Assembly (NCBI GenBank): GCA_937892865.1
Contig: CALBJG010000070.1
Location: forward strand, 1 to 39,351
Length of the DNA stretch: 39,351 nucleotides
Reading direction: 5' to 3'
Source: an uncultured Clostridia bacterium
GTDB taxonomy: Bacteria; Bacillota; Clostridia; Oscillospirales; Oscillospiraceae
The notes under the pieces were generated by a model that was given only the letters and a program-made list of their open reading frames with translations, was not told where the DNA came from and searched no databases. A program made the position numbers and the translations under genes. Below are positions 24,057 to 33,063 of the stretch, in pieces; positions within the stretch are counted from its first letter, which is position 1, and every line of letters starts with the position of its first letter.

Positions 24057-25080
24057 TCCTCTTATAACGGTTGTACTGCCTGTCTATAATGTAGAAAAGT
24101 ATTTACAGCGTAGTGTTGACAGTGTATTGCTGCAAACCTACACCAATTTGGAAATTCTGTTGATTGATGACGGCTCTCCCGACAACTGTCCTGCTCTCTG
24201 TGACGGTTATGCGGCAGGCGATCAGCGGATACGAGTGATCCACAAACAAAATGCCGGTTTGGGTATGGCCCGTAATACCGGTATTGACCACGCCACCGGA
24301 AAATACATTTGTTTTCTGGACAGTGATGACTATATTGCTCCGAACACTGTAGAAAAATGTGTAAAATGCATAACTGAAACCAACGCAGATGTGGTGCAAT
24401 ACGGCTATTACAATGTCAATCGCGCAGGACAAATCGTACGCACCAACATACCAAATCCGGAAAAGCGCATCTATGAAGGCGCTGAAATCCAAAAAACATT
24501 TTTACCGGACCTTATGTACGATGACCCCAAAGCAACCCATCGGAACAATCTATGGATGAGTATGTGCGGTGCTATGTTCCGGTTGGAAACTATACAACAA
24601 AACAATTGGAGATTGGTCTCCGAGCGGCAGATCATCGCCGAAGATGTTTTTTCTTTGACCCGCTTTTACAGTTATGCCCGCAAAGTTGCCATTCTGCCGG
24701 AAGCATTTTATTACTACTGCGAAAACGGTACATCCCTAACCCGCACTTACCGGCCGGATAGATTTGCCGGTATTAAGCATTTCTATACGGAAAGTTTGCG
24801 TCAAATTGATAATTTGGGTTACGGCAAGGCTATGAAAGACCGTTTAGCGATGGTCACTTTGTCCTACACCATCGCCGCTTTAAAGCAAGAAGTCGCTGCG
24901 CCCCGCAGTTTAAAAGACAATATTGCCGGTGTAAAGGCCATCGTGCGCGACGAAACCACCCGACAGTTGCTCGTCGATGGCATAAATCCTCTTGACAGCA
25001 AAGGTCGTCAACTTTTATTGCAGTTGATGAAGCGGGATCTGCCGTTGCTCTGTTATATATTACTGCGCGTCAAAGGCTAA
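24049..25080 (+). CDS. Family 2 glycosyltransferase
   Basis: The 343-residue GT-A enzyme begins with the GT2 signature ITVVLPVYNVEKYLQRSVDS and IDDGSPDNC (about 39-47), followed by GLGMARNTGID and the DxD-type metal site FLDSDDYI near residue 92. The C-terminal third is the variable acceptor part with no membrane helices. Donor and acceptor cannot be predicted. Its start lies inside the wzy gene (8-base overlap) with GGAGG upstream, so translation is coupled. Confidence 0.92.
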   Translation: MDNPLITVVLPVYNVEKYLQRSVDSVLLQTYTNLEILLIDDGSPDNCPALCDGYAAGDQRIRVIHKQNAGLGMARNTGIDHATGKYICFLDSDDYIAPNTVEKCVKCITETNADVVQYGYYNVNRAGQIVRTNIPNPEKRIYEGAEIQKTFLPDLMYDDPKATHRNNLWMSMCGAMFRLETIQQNNWRLVSERQIIAEDVFSLTRFYSYARKVAILPEAFYYYCENGTSLTRTYRPDRFAGIKHFYTESLRQIDNLGYGKAMKDRLAMVTLSYTIAALKQEVAAPRSLKDNIAGVKAIVRDETTRQLLVDGINPLDSKGRQLLLQLMKRDLPLLCYILLRVKG

Positions 25081-25091
25081 AGGAGTTTCTT

Positions 25092-25811
25092 ATGGGAATT
25101 ATTGGTAAGATCAATCATCTTCTGTTAGGCTGTCGCCGTTCTTCAGCATCTTTCATAACTTATCTGCGCAAACAGGGCATTTCCATCGGCGAAGATGTTA
25201 CTTTTCACGACCCAGCTACAACCGTTGTAGATGTCCAGAATCCACAGTTGATCACCATTGGCAACCATGTGAACATCACGCACGGCGTTGTTATTTTAAC
25301 TCATGATTATTCTTGGTCCGTAATAAAGCGTCATCCTGCTTCTGCCGGCAACATTCTTGGTGCCTGCGGACATGTGACCATCGGTGATAATGTTTTTATC
25401 GGCGTCAATACCGTTATTACCAGGGGTGTTACCATCGGCGACAATGTGATAATTGGCGCAGGCAGCATCGTTACCAAAGATTGCCCCAGTAACGGCGTAT
25501 ATGCAGGAAACCCTGCCAAGCGCATTATGTCCATTGAGGCATACTGTCAAAGACGCCAGGAAGCGCAGTTGGCGGAAGCAAAAGAGCAAGCAATCGCCTA
25601 TTACCAACGATTTGGTGTTTATCCCGCACCCGAGGTATTTCACGAGTTCTTTATGCTGTTTTCCACAGATTCTGCCGTCTGTGAAAATCCTGTTTTTAAC
25701 GACAAGATGAAACTCTGCGGCAATCCGGAAGACTCGCACAATTACTTGAAATCCCATCCTCCTATGTTTGAGAATTATGAGGCTTTTCTAAAATTCTGCT
25801 TTGAATCTTAA
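25092..25811 (+). CDS. Hexapeptide-repeat (LbH) O-acetyltransferase
   Basis: The 239-residue protein has left-handed beta-helix hexapeptide repeats from about residue 35 to 145 (for example HVTIGDNVFIGVNTVITRG, then VTIGDNVIIGAGSIVTKD) and the closing GVYAGNPAKRI typical of WbbJ/maltose acetyltransferase relatives. The presumed catalytic histidine is in ILTHDYSW. An unusual C-terminal extension of about 75 residues, rich in Gln, Glu and Phe, follows the usual domain end. It most likely O- or N-acetylates a sugar of the repeat unit in the cytoplasm using acetyl-CoA. Fifth gene after LicD in the same operon; RBS AAAGGAG. Confidence 0.87.
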   Translation: MGIIGKINHLLLGCRRSSASFITYLRKQGISIGEDVTFHDPATTVVDVQNPQLITIGNHVNITHGVVILTHDYSWSVIKRHPASAGNILGACGHVTIGDNVFIGVNTVITRGVTIGDNVIIGAGSIVTKDCPSNGVYAGNPAKRIMSIEAYCQRRQEAQLAEAKEQAIAYYQRFGVYPAPEVFHEFFMLFSTDSAVCENPVFNDKMKLCGNPEDSHNYLKSHPPMFENYEAFLKFCFES

Positions 25812-25823
25812 GGAGAATCTGAT

Positions 25824-26810
25824 ATGCAGCATTCTGATTGCTTAAATGACATTCTGGTCAGTGTCATCGTCCCCATTTACAATGTAGAATCATTTCTGCC
25901 ACAGTGCATTGACAGTCTCCTTGCCCAAACGCATCCGAATATGGAGATCATTTTGGTGGATGACGGTTCTCCGGATCACTGCGCTGCTATTTGCGATCAG
26001 TACGCTGAAAAGCACACCAATATCCGCGTTATTCATAAAGAAAACGGCGGCTTATCCTCTGCCCGGAATGCCGGCATTGATGTAGCAAAAGGTACTTATA
26101 TTGGTTTTGTAGACAGTGATGATTTTGTTGCCCCCACAATGTTTCGCAATTTATTGGAAGCCGCAGTTTCCAGCAAGAGTCAGATTGCCGCTTGTGGCAG
26201 ATATTTGACCAACGAAGCAGGTTCTGTTACCGGCACCGCATACACACTTCCAACACCGGGTTCTTACACAGTTCAGGAAGCCGCTAAACAAATCTTAACT
26301 GCAGGCGAACTGGATGTTGCTGTTTGGGATAAACTGTTCCTTACAGAACTATTCCATGATATACGCTTCCCCATTGGTAGGATCAACGAAGACGCTGCAA
26401 TCATTTTTAATCTACTGATCAAGGCCACCACGATTGTGCACATTGGTGTTCCTATGTACTATTACCGCTGCCGCAGCGGCAGTATTACGAAATCTGGATA
26501 CAAACCCAATAAAATTCACGCTTTGGAGCACGCAGAACAGATTCTGGAATTGTTTTCCGTCTATGATTCAACGCTCTTGCCCCACTGCCGGCAATACCTT
26601 GCTTACACCTGTTGCCATCAATTAAGTTTGATTTTAAAAGACTCCTCTGCCATGAAGGCGTATCGACAGCACTACAAACGATATATCCGGCATTTGGACC
26701 ATAATATTATTTTGTTGCTAACCGGTTCCAACATCCGGATGACATGGAAAGTCCAAAGTATTCTGATGGTATTACGACTTTATCGATTTGTGTACAGATT
26801 ACTGCGCTGA
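25824..26810 (+). CDS. Family 2 glycosyltransferase
   Basis: The 328-residue GT2 enzyme carries VSVIVPIYNVESFLPQCIDS near the start, VDDGSPDHC, NGGLSSARNAGID and the metal-binding VDSDDF (around residues 94-99). It is very like the GT2 two genes upstream, with the same GSPDxC and PxYNVE segments, so the pair may come from an old duplication. RBS AAGGAG. Adds one sugar of the repeat unit; which one is unknown. The last 30 residues are basic and hydrophobic, consistent with membrane association. Confidence 0.92.
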   Translation: MQHSDCLNDILVSVIVPIYNVESFLPQCIDSLLAQTHPNMEIILVDDGSPDHCAAICDQYAEKHTNIRVIHKENGGLSSARNAGIDVAKGTYIGFVDSDDFVAPTMFRNLLEAAVSSKSQIAACGRYLTNEAGSVTGTAYTLPTPGSYTVQEAAKQILTAGELDVAVWDKLFLTELFHDIRFPIGRINEDAAIIFNLLIKATTIVHIGVPMYYYRCRSGSITKSGYKPNKIHALEHAEQILELFSVYDSTLLPHCRQYLAYTCCHQLSLILKDSSAMKAYRQHYKRYIRHLDHNIILLLTGSNIRMTWKVQSILMVLRLYRFVYRLLR

Positions 26811-26837
26811 TAGAATAAGTAAAAAAGGAATAAGGCT

Positions 26838-27863
26838 ATGCATATAAACAATCACTATATCGTTATGCTGGACGGATCATCTTACCTTCCTATGTATCAG
26901 CAAATGTTTCAAGACATTGCCGAACGGTCGAATGTGACTCTTTTGGTGGAAAACAATTCCGTCGGACGGTGGAAAAATCTTTTGATGAAAACCAAAGTAC
27001 AGTCTGTCACAAAAGGTCATTTGGATTTTTTAGCCTACGAAGAAGGCGCACTGTATGAAACGCTGGTGCAGTGTTGTCCACACAGCGAGAATGTTTATGT
27101 GATTTTCCCCAATTCTGCTCTATGGTATCATCCTTATTTAGCCGGCACTTTAAAACATTATAAAAAGCTTTGGAACAACATAAAATATGTTTTATTCTAT
27201 CTGGATGTCGTAGATTCCGGTGTTAGTCGCGCGGCGCATTATCTTCAGAAGCAGCAGATATTTGACTTAATTTATTCTTACGACGCTGCAGATGCAAAGA
27301 ATTATCAGTTTATTCACTGGAACACACTATACTCTAAAAATGAACAAGCCAGCCGCATTGCCGCGGATAACCAGTTATATTTTTGCTGCGGCGTAACAAA
27401 AGCCCGCATTCCTATGTTAGATGCAATCCTTTCTAAATGCCGTCAAAACAACATCACTTGCAAAATGGATTTAGTCTGTGTGGAACCTGCCCCCTCATTA
27501 GAGCAGTATGCGCCTATGGCAACACTTTTGCAGGCTGGCCAAGTCCTGCCATATCCGGAGGTATTGCAGCGTCAACTTCACGCCCAGTGTATGCTGGAAG
27601 TTCTGCAGCCCGGACGAAGCAATCTGACACTTCGTCCCTATGAAGCAGTGGTTTATAACCGCAAGTTGCTGACAAACAGCAAAAGCATTCTGGATTTCCC
27701 TTATTATAATCCTGCCTATATGCAGTATTTTGAAAACATTGAGGATATCGATTGGGACTGGGTAAAGCGCCCTTGTTCCGTTGATTATCACTATCAAGGA
27801 GATTTCTCCCCCACTCTGCTTTTGGAGGATATTGCTGAAAGATTGCATAACAACCCGAAATAA
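26838..27863 (+). CDS. Unrecognised protein, possible GT-B glycosyltransferase
   Basis: The 341-residue soluble protein is not one I can name. It has alternating beta/alpha character, no signal peptide and no membrane helix. The C-terminal part LEVLQPGRSNLTLRPYEAVV (about 256-275) followed by YNRKLLTNSKSI looks like the donor-site end of GT-B glycosyltransferases, where a conserved acidic residue lies in a similar segment (here E272). The N-terminal half lacks the usual glycine-rich loop. Being within a run of glycosyltransferases with a 27-bp gap and its own AAAGGAA site, it is most probably a sugar transferase or modifying enzyme of this polymer. Function is inference. Confidence 0.55.
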   Translation: MHINNHYIVMLDGSSYLPMYQQMFQDIAERSNVTLLVENNSVGRWKNLLMKTKVQSVTKGHLDFLAYEEGALYETLVQCCPHSENVYVIFPNSALWYHPYLAGTLKHYKKLWNNIKYVLFYLDVVDSGVSRAAHYLQKQQIFDLIYSYDAADAKNYQFIHWNTLYSKNEQASRIAADNQLYFCCGVTKARIPMLDAILSKCRQNNITCKMDLVCVEPAPSLEQYAPMATLLQAGQVLPYPEVLQRQLHAQCMLEVLQPGRSNLTLRPYEAVVYNRKLLTNSKSILDFPYYNPAYMQYFENIEDIDWDWVKRPCSVDYHYQGDFSPTLLLEDIAERLHNNPK

Positions 27864-27876
27864 AGGAGATAGCGTT

Positions 27877-28905
27877 ATGACCTCCACACCTCTTGTTTCC
27901 GTTATAATTCCTGTATACAATCAAGAAGAATACTTGGATGCCGCCTATACCTGTCTAAAAGAACAAAGTTATTCCAACTTGGAAATGATTTTTGTCAACG
28001 ACGGTTCCACTGATGCCAGCGATGCTATGATGCAAGAATATGCCCGGCAGGATAACCGGGTAAAGATCGTTGAGAAGTCAAATGGTGGCTTGGTGGATGC
28101 CACCCTTTCCGGCATCGCCGCGGCAACCGGAGAATATCTGTGTTTCTTGGATCCGGACGATCGGTTTGGGCCTGATCATATTTCTTTCTTTATGAATCTG
28201 ATGACCGAGGACTGTGACTTTGTGGCAGCCGGTATCTATACAGAGAATAACGGTGTCATTTCCCCTGTTCATCTCCGAGAGGATCGTGTGTATTCGAAAG
28301 AAGAATTGCGGCAACTTGCCAATGTATTTTTCTATGATCCGGCTGCGCCCAATGCCCCTAACCGTTTTTATAACTCACGGTGCAATAAATTCTATCGCAC
28401 GGAACTTGTGCGGGAGATTGCTGCCGAATTCAGCGCGTTCAAACACCTCTCTTTGGGTGAAGATACTGTCTTTACTTATCTGCTCCTGCAAAAAAGCAAC
28501 GGAGGACGCGTTGTCAAGGATTGTAACAGTTATTATTACAATATTGGCAATATGCGTTCTATGACAAAGAGCGAATCCATAGACCGGCATTTTGAAAAAT
28601 CAAAAAATGCTTTTGAAGCGCTTAAATCGCTAACAGAACACTATGGTACAGATGTCTCTCAGGCCTATGCCTTGTACGAAAACCAAATCAACGTTTTGTT
28701 TGCCCGGCTTCCAAAAGAAAACAGCGAACAATTTGATGCCGTTCATCTGCGCGCTGAGCAAGATCCCATCTATCGAAAAGCGCTCTCACTGCGTGGCGAA
28801 AGTTTGGTTAAGTTGACTTTAAAGTCAATATTACGTCGCAATAAATCCTTAATCGCCTTTTTCCGAAAGTTAAAGCGCCTATTGAAAGGAGATTCTCATG
28901 AATAA
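27877..28905 (+). CDS. Family 2 glycosyltransferase
   Basis: The 342-residue GT2 enzyme shows VSVIIPVYNQEEYLDAAYTC, VNDGSTDASDAM, and SNGGLVDATLSGIAAATGEY, then CFLDPDDRF where the more common DSDD is DPDD. The start at ATG 27877 is preceded by AAAGGAG; the open frame begins 96 bp earlier inside the previous gene without a site. A basic tail near residues 318-335 (LKSILRRNKSLIAFFRKLKR) suggests membrane attachment. It overlaps the next glycosyltransferase by 8 bases. Confidence 0.92.
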   Translation: MTSTPLVSVIIPVYNQEEYLDAAYTCLKEQSYSNLEMIFVNDGSTDASDAMMQEYARQDNRVKIVEKSNGGLVDATLSGIAAATGEYLCFLDPDDRFGPDHISFFMNLMTEDCDFVAAGIYTENNGVISPVHLREDRVYSKEELRQLANVFFYDPAAPNAPNRFYNSRCNKFYRTELVREIAAEFSAFKHLSLGEDTVFTYLLLQKSNGGRVVKDCNSYYYNIGNMRSMTKSESIDRHFEKSKNAFEALKSLTEHYGTDVSQAYALYENQINVLFARLPKENSEQFDAVHLRAEQDPIYRKALSLRGESLVKLTLKSILRRNKSLIAFFRKLKRLLKGDSHE

Positions 28906-29872
28906 ATTATTGACCATTTCCATTGCCGCTTATAATGTACAAGCCTATTTAGAGAATTGCCTGGATTCCCTTTTGATCCCCAGTATGGATAAACTGGAAG
29001 TGCTGATCGAAAACGACGGCAGCAAGGATAATACTGCCCAAATCGCCAGGACTTATGAAGAGAAGTATCCCGGTGTTTTCCGCCTTGTCAACAAGGAAAA
29101 CGGCGGCTACGGCTCCACAATCAATAACAGTATCCGCCTCGCCTCCGGTAAATACTTCAAACAGTTGGACGGCGATGATTGGTATGATACCGCACATCTG
29201 GAAGCCCTGGTATGCGCACTGGAAACGGTAGATGCTGATTGTCTGTTCACACCCTTTATGGAGGTATATGAAGAGGACGGCGAGCAGATCCTGCGAGGCA
29301 AAACTGACCTTTCCAATGCCGTATATCCCCTGGAGCAGGTGATTGGCAAGGATTGGTTCCTGCAAATGCATGGCCTTGCTTTCCGTACAGAACTGTTGCG
29401 GGCAAACAATGTTCAGATTTTGGAGCATTGTTTCTACACTGACCAGGAATACGTGATCTATCCCCTGCTGCACGCCAAAACCGTGTATGTATTCGACCAG
29501 CATATTTACTGTTACCGCTTGGGTCGGGACGGACAAAGTGTCAGCCTGGAAGGTTGGCGAAAACACTGCGCCGAACACGACCGGGTCATTCGTCAGTTAC
29601 TGACAAAATACGATCAGTTGCATAATTGCAGTGAGGCTGTGGCATATATGCTTACCCAACGGCTTTTGGGCCTGATTCACCGGCAATATAAGTTATATAT
29701 GGCCCTTGGAGACAAGCAATCTCAACTGAAGGATTTTGACCGGCATTTGCGTCATAATTGTCCGCAATTGTTTGTTATGCGCCAGCAGGTAGAAGGCAAC
29801 CGCCTGAAATTGATGCGGCTGTCCGGTTTCCTGCTGTATCCGCTGTTAAGAAAAAAAGAATTGGACAACTGA
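28898..29872 (+). CDS. Family 2 glycosyltransferase (NGGYGST-type)
   Basis: The 324-residue GT2 enzyme begins KLLTISIAAYNVQAYLENCL, then ENDGSKDNT, NGGYGSTINNSIRLASGKY and a QLDGDDWYD metal site. The NGGYGSTIN and DGDDW segments mark a Firmicutes subgroup that differs from the DSDD enzymes upstream. With glf two genes away it is a candidate galactofuranosyltransferase, but this is an inference from location. It overlaps the previous gene by 8 bases and ends four bases before the flippase start, so it is translationally coupled on both sides. Confidence 0.9.
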   Translation: MNKLLTISIAAYNVQAYLENCLDSLLIPSMDKLEVLIENDGSKDNTAQIARTYEEKYPGVFRLVNKENGGYGSTINNSIRLASGKYFKQLDGDDWYDTAHLEALVCALETVDADCLFTPFMEVYEEDGEQILRGKTDLSNAVYPLEQVIGKDWFLQMHGLAFRTELLRANNVQILEHCFYTDQEYVIYPLLHAKTVYVFDQHIYCYRLGRDGQSVSLEGWRKHCAEHDRVIRQLLTKYDQLHNCSEAVAYMLTQRLLGLIHRQYKLYMALGDKQSQLKDFDRHLRHNCPQLFVMRQQVEGNRLKLMRLSGFLLYPLLRKKELDN

Positions 29873-29876
29873 TATT

Positions 29877-31343
29877 ATGAAAAAACCCAGTATTCAAGCC
29901 AATGTCATTTTGAGTACTTTGTATCAAATACTCACAATGATCACTCCCCTGATCACCGCGCCCTATACAGCCCGGGTTCTCGGCGCAAACGGCGTAGGTA
30001 TCAACAGTTATACCGGTTCTATTCAATCCTACTTTCTTCTGTTGGCCGCCTTTGGCACATATGTATACGGTAGCCGTGAGATTGCCCGAAATCGGGACGA
30101 TGCATATCGCCGGAGCCAAAGTTTCTGGGAAATTGAATTGGTAACTGTATGTACCACGATGCTCTGTCTGTTGGGATGGCTAATTGTAATTTTATCAGGC
30201 GGTCAAAACCAGATTTACTATATCATCAAAACATTCCATTTGATTGCCGTTATGTTTGAGATCTCGTGGTTTTTCGGTGGAATTGAGCGCTTTGATTACA
30301 CCGTTTGGATCAATACCGCTATCAAGATCATCAGCATCGTATGTGTGTTCCTTTTTATCAAGACACCGGATCATTTAGGCCGCTTTATGCTGATCTTTTC
30401 TGTCAGCACTCTTTTGGGTAACTTGTCTTTGTGGCTTTTCCTCCCTAAATACATTCAAAAGCCCGATTGGAAAAATCTGCACATTTGGCATCACTTCCCC
30501 AAAACCCTGACCTATTTTATCCCTACGATCGCCACCTCTGTCTATACGGTCCTTGACAAGACACTGATTGGTTGGATCACCAACGACAACGCGCAAAATG
30601 GCTATTACGAGCAGGCTACCAAGATCATCAATATGGCCAAATCTGTAGCATTTGTGGCGATGAACAATGTGCTGACTTCCCGTATGTCTTATCTCTATGC
30701 CCATAATAAAAAAGAAGAGATCCAACAGCGTACCGACCAATCCATGGGTTATATCGCATTTATGTGCGTCGGTATCACATTTGGGCTGATCGCCGTTGCG
30801 CCAAACTTTGTTTTGGCTTTCTTTGGACCGGAATATGTGCGTGTGATTCAGTTGCTTCGCATCTTCAGCCCCATCATTTTGATCATCGGCATCAGTAACT
30901 GTATCGCTGCCCATTATTACACCCCGGCCGGTTATTTCAAGCAGATCTCCGTATTTTTGATCATCGGCGCGGCAGTAAATCTCATTCTCAACTGCCTGAT
31001 GATCCCCAAAATGGGTAGTATGGGCGCCGCAATCGCATCAGTTATTGCAGAATTTGTGATCACTGTTTTGCATGTGGCATACAGCCGTGGTATGTTTACC
31101 GTAGGCTATCTGTTCCGGCATTTTTGGAAAAAAATTGTGGCCGGTGTCGCTATGACCGCCGCAATTCTGCCTTTGCAAAATATATCCGCCCTACCAACTT
31201 TAACAGTTATAGTCCAAGTACCTGTGGGTGTGTTGGTATACTGCTTGGTCTTGTTGCTCCTGCGTGACGATTACACAACTACTGTTGTAAAATCCATTAC
31301 GGGACGGATCAAAAAAATCATTTCTCCTAAAGGAAGTGTATAA
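29877..31343 (+). CDS. wzx: Polysaccharide repeat-unit flippase (Wzx)
   Basis: The 488-residue protein has about fourteen membrane helices and the N-terminal Wzx/PST hallmark LITAPYTARVLGANGVGINSY (about 22-42). Wzx flips lipid-linked repeat units to the outer face for Wzy. The family segment TVLDKTLIGWITN (223-235) and the C-terminal MGAAIASVIAEFV agree. No good Shine-Dalgarno is seen before ATG 29877, so its translation probably depends on the preceding gene, whose stop is four bases upstream. Related families include other MOP exporters, but the locus context favours Wzx. Confidence 0.92.
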   Translation: MKKPSIQANVILSTLYQILTMITPLITAPYTARVLGANGVGINSYTGSIQSYFLLLAAFGTYVYGSREIARNRDDAYRRSQSFWEIELVTVCTTMLCLLGWLIVILSGGQNQIYYIIKTFHLIAVMFEISWFFGGIERFDYTVWINTAIKIISIVCVFLFIKTPDHLGRFMLIFSVSTLLGNLSLWLFLPKYIQKPDWKNLHIWHHFPKTLTYFIPTIATSVYTVLDKTLIGWITNDNAQNGYYEQATKIINMAKSVAFVAMNNVLTSRMSYLYAHNKKEEIQQRTDQSMGYIAFMCVGITFGLIAVAPNFVLAFFGPEYVRVIQLLRIFSPIILIIGISNCIAAHYYTPAGYFKQISVFLIIGAAVNLILNCLMIPKMGSMGAAIASVIAEFVITVLHVAYSRGMFTVGYLFRHFWKKIVAGVAMTAAILPLQNISALPTLTVIVQVPVGVLVYCLVLLLLRDDYTTTVVKSITGRIKKIISPKGSV

Positions 31344-31346
31344 AGT

Positions 31347-32444
31347 ATGTACGATTATTTAATTGTAGGCGCCGGACTGTATGGTGCGGTATTTGCCCGG
31401 CAAGCGGCAGATGCCGGCAAAAAAGTACTGGTCATCGACAAACGCAATCATATCGCAGGTAATGTATACACGGAAAAGGTGGAAGATATTGATGTCCATA
31501 TGTATGGCGCCCATATTTTCCATACCAATGATGAAGTTGTATGGTATTATGTAAACCGTTTTGCCACATTTAACCGCTTTACCAATTCCCCCATTGCCAA
31601 TTATAAAGGTGAGATTTACTCTCTGCCTTTCAATATGTACACTTTCAACAAGATGTGGGGTGTGGTGACCCCGGACCAGGCTGCTGCCAAAATTGCAGAG
31701 CAAAAGGCTGCTGCCGGCATTACGGAACCGCAAAACTTGGAAGAACAGGCCATCAGTTTGGTGGGTACTGACATCTATGAAAAACTGGTAAAAGGCTATA
31801 CAGAAAAACAGTGGGGCAGAGATTGCAAAGACCTGCCGGCATTTATCATCAAACGCCTGCCAGTGCGTCTGACCTATGATAACAACTATTTCAACGCCCG
31901 TTTCCAAGGTATTCCGGAAGAGGGTTACACCGCTTTGGTAGCAAACCTGCTCAACGGCATTGAGGTGCAGTTGAACACCGATTATCTGTTAGACAAGGAT
32001 GGTTGGAACAGCAAAGCCAAAACAGTTGTTTATACCGGTCCTATCGATGCGTATTTTGATAACTGTTACGGTCCGCTGCAATACCGCAGTGTCCGTTTTG
32101 AAACAGAAGTACTGGACATCCCCAATTATCAGGGAAATGCGGCTGTGAACTACACAGACCGGGAGACGCCCTACACCCGCATCATTGAACACAAGCATTT
32201 CTCTTTCGGCACGCAGCCGAAAACCGTGATCAGCAGAGAGTATAGCACCGAATGGCAGCCGGGTATGGAGCCCTATTATCCGGTAAACGACCAGCAGAAC
32301 ACCGCGCTTTATGCGCAGTATAAGGCCTTGGCAGAACAGCAGCCACAGGTGATCTTTGGTGGTCGTTTAGGTCAATATCAGTACTTTGATATGGATGTCA
32401 CCATTGCCGCTGCGCTGAAAGCCAGCGAAAATGCTCTGAAATAA
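31347..32444 (+). CDS. glf: UDP-galactopyranose mutase
   Basis: Glf converts UDP-galactopyranose to UDP-galactofuranose with reduced FAD. The 365 residues match the family. The FAD-binding motif is at the N-terminus (VGAGLYGAVFARQAADAG, 7-24), then KRNHIAGNVYTE, YGAHIFHTND (52-61), and SLPFNMYTFNKMW. The active-site stretches KGYTEKQWG and YDNNYFN and the NYTDRETPYTRIIEHKHF region are intact. Presence in the locus implies a galactofuranose residue in the polysaccharide. RBS AAAGGAAG; last gene of the run, followed by a strong terminator. Confidence 0.96.
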   Translation: MYDYLIVGAGLYGAVFARQAADAGKKVLVIDKRNHIAGNVYTEKVEDIDVHMYGAHIFHTNDEVVWYYVNRFATFNRFTNSPIANYKGEIYSLPFNMYTFNKMWGVVTPDQAAAKIAEQKAAAGITEPQNLEEQAISLVGTDIYEKLVKGYTEKQWGRDCKDLPAFIIKRLPVRLTYDNNYFNARFQGIPEEGYTALVANLLNGIEVQLNTDYLLDKDGWNSKAKTVVYTGPIDAYFDNCYGPLQYRSVRFETEVLDIPNYQGNAAVNYTDRETPYTRIIEHKHFSFGTQPKTVISREYSTEWQPGMEPYYPVNDQQNTALYAQYKALAEQQPQVIFGGRLGQYQYFDMDVTIAAALKASENALK

Positions 32445-32449
32445 TGAAT

Positions 32450-32486
32450 AAAGAGCGTGTTGTTTTTCAACACGCTCTTTTTATTT
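32450..32486. terminator. Intrinsic terminator closing the polysaccharide locus
   Basis: A perfect 13-bp stem (AAAGAGCGTGTTG at 32450-32462, complement at 32468-32480) with a TTTTT loop is followed by TTATTTATT. It lies between the convergent glf and flavin reductase genes and may work in both directions. Confidence 0.92.
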
Positions 32487-33006
32487 ATTCTACGATGTAA
32501 GCCGCCACGATCTCACCGTAATAAGCGGTGTGGTAGTCATTTTCGTTGGGTGTACCCTTGGCGTAATACCGGGCATCATAGGCGGGGTCAATGGCTTTGG
32601 CGTCCTGATCCTGCTTGTAGATCACCTTACATTCCAATGTCAGTGGCAATTCTTTGATTGCCGGTACAGTGATCGCTTCCGGCGTTTCCAGGGTCAGCCC
32701 CAGTTCCTTGATCTTATCCATATCCCTGCCGGACTTGGTTCCGCAAACGGAGAGTATGTTTTTGTCAAATTCTCCCAGAGGAACATTGACGGTAAACTCC
32801 CCGTTCTTATCCAAAAACGCTTTGGTGTAACGGCTTTCACGGACAAAGGCGATGAAGATCGGCTTGCCCCACTGGATGCCTAAAGTTCCCCAGCCGATGG
32901 TCATGGTATTGACTTTGCCCTCAGTGGCGGTGGTCAGCAGAATTCCTTTTCCCGTCTGCTCCAGGATCTGCGGGGCGTACTCCCAAACATTGATTTTCCG
33001 TTTCAC
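32485..33006 (-). CDS. Flavin reductase family protein
   Basis: The 173-residue protein is a FMN-binding split-barrel protein of the flavin reductase/flavoredoxin family: GILLTTATEGKVNTMTIGWGTLG (about 21-43) is the flavin-site region and FTVNVPL with the downstream CGTKSGRDMDK are typical. It likely passes electrons through FMN in the cytoplasm; the partner is unknown. The start is GTG with AGGAG seven bases before it. It has its own promoter and is not obviously linked to the glycosidase genes. Confidence 0.88.
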   Translation of the reverse strand: MKRKINVWEYAPQILEQTGKGILLTTATEGKVNTMTIGWGTLGIQWGKPIFIAFVRESRYTKAFLDKNGEFTVNVPLGEFDKNILSVCGTKSGRDMDKIKELGLTLETPEAITVPAIKELPLTLECKVIYKQDQDAKAIDPAYDARYYAKGTPNENDYHTAYYGEIVAAYIVE

Positions 33007-33027
33007 AGAATCACTCCTTTTTCCTCT

Positions 33028-33056
33028 ATGATACTCGCAAAAATACAGATTTGCAA
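33028..33056 (-). promoter_or_regulatory. Promoter for flavin reductase gene
   Basis: On the minus strand TTGCAA (33056-33051) and TATCAT (33033-33028) are 17 bp apart. It sits in the 57-bp gap between the glycosidase stop and the flavin reductase start. Confidence 0.65.
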
Positions 33057-33063
33057 GGGAATC

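Noticed and set aside
15213..32444. Polysaccharide locus as a recently acquired island
   Set aside because: Polysaccharide loci are often transferred, but I see no integrase, IS element, tRNA gene or direct repeat, and base use looks close to the neighbours by eye.
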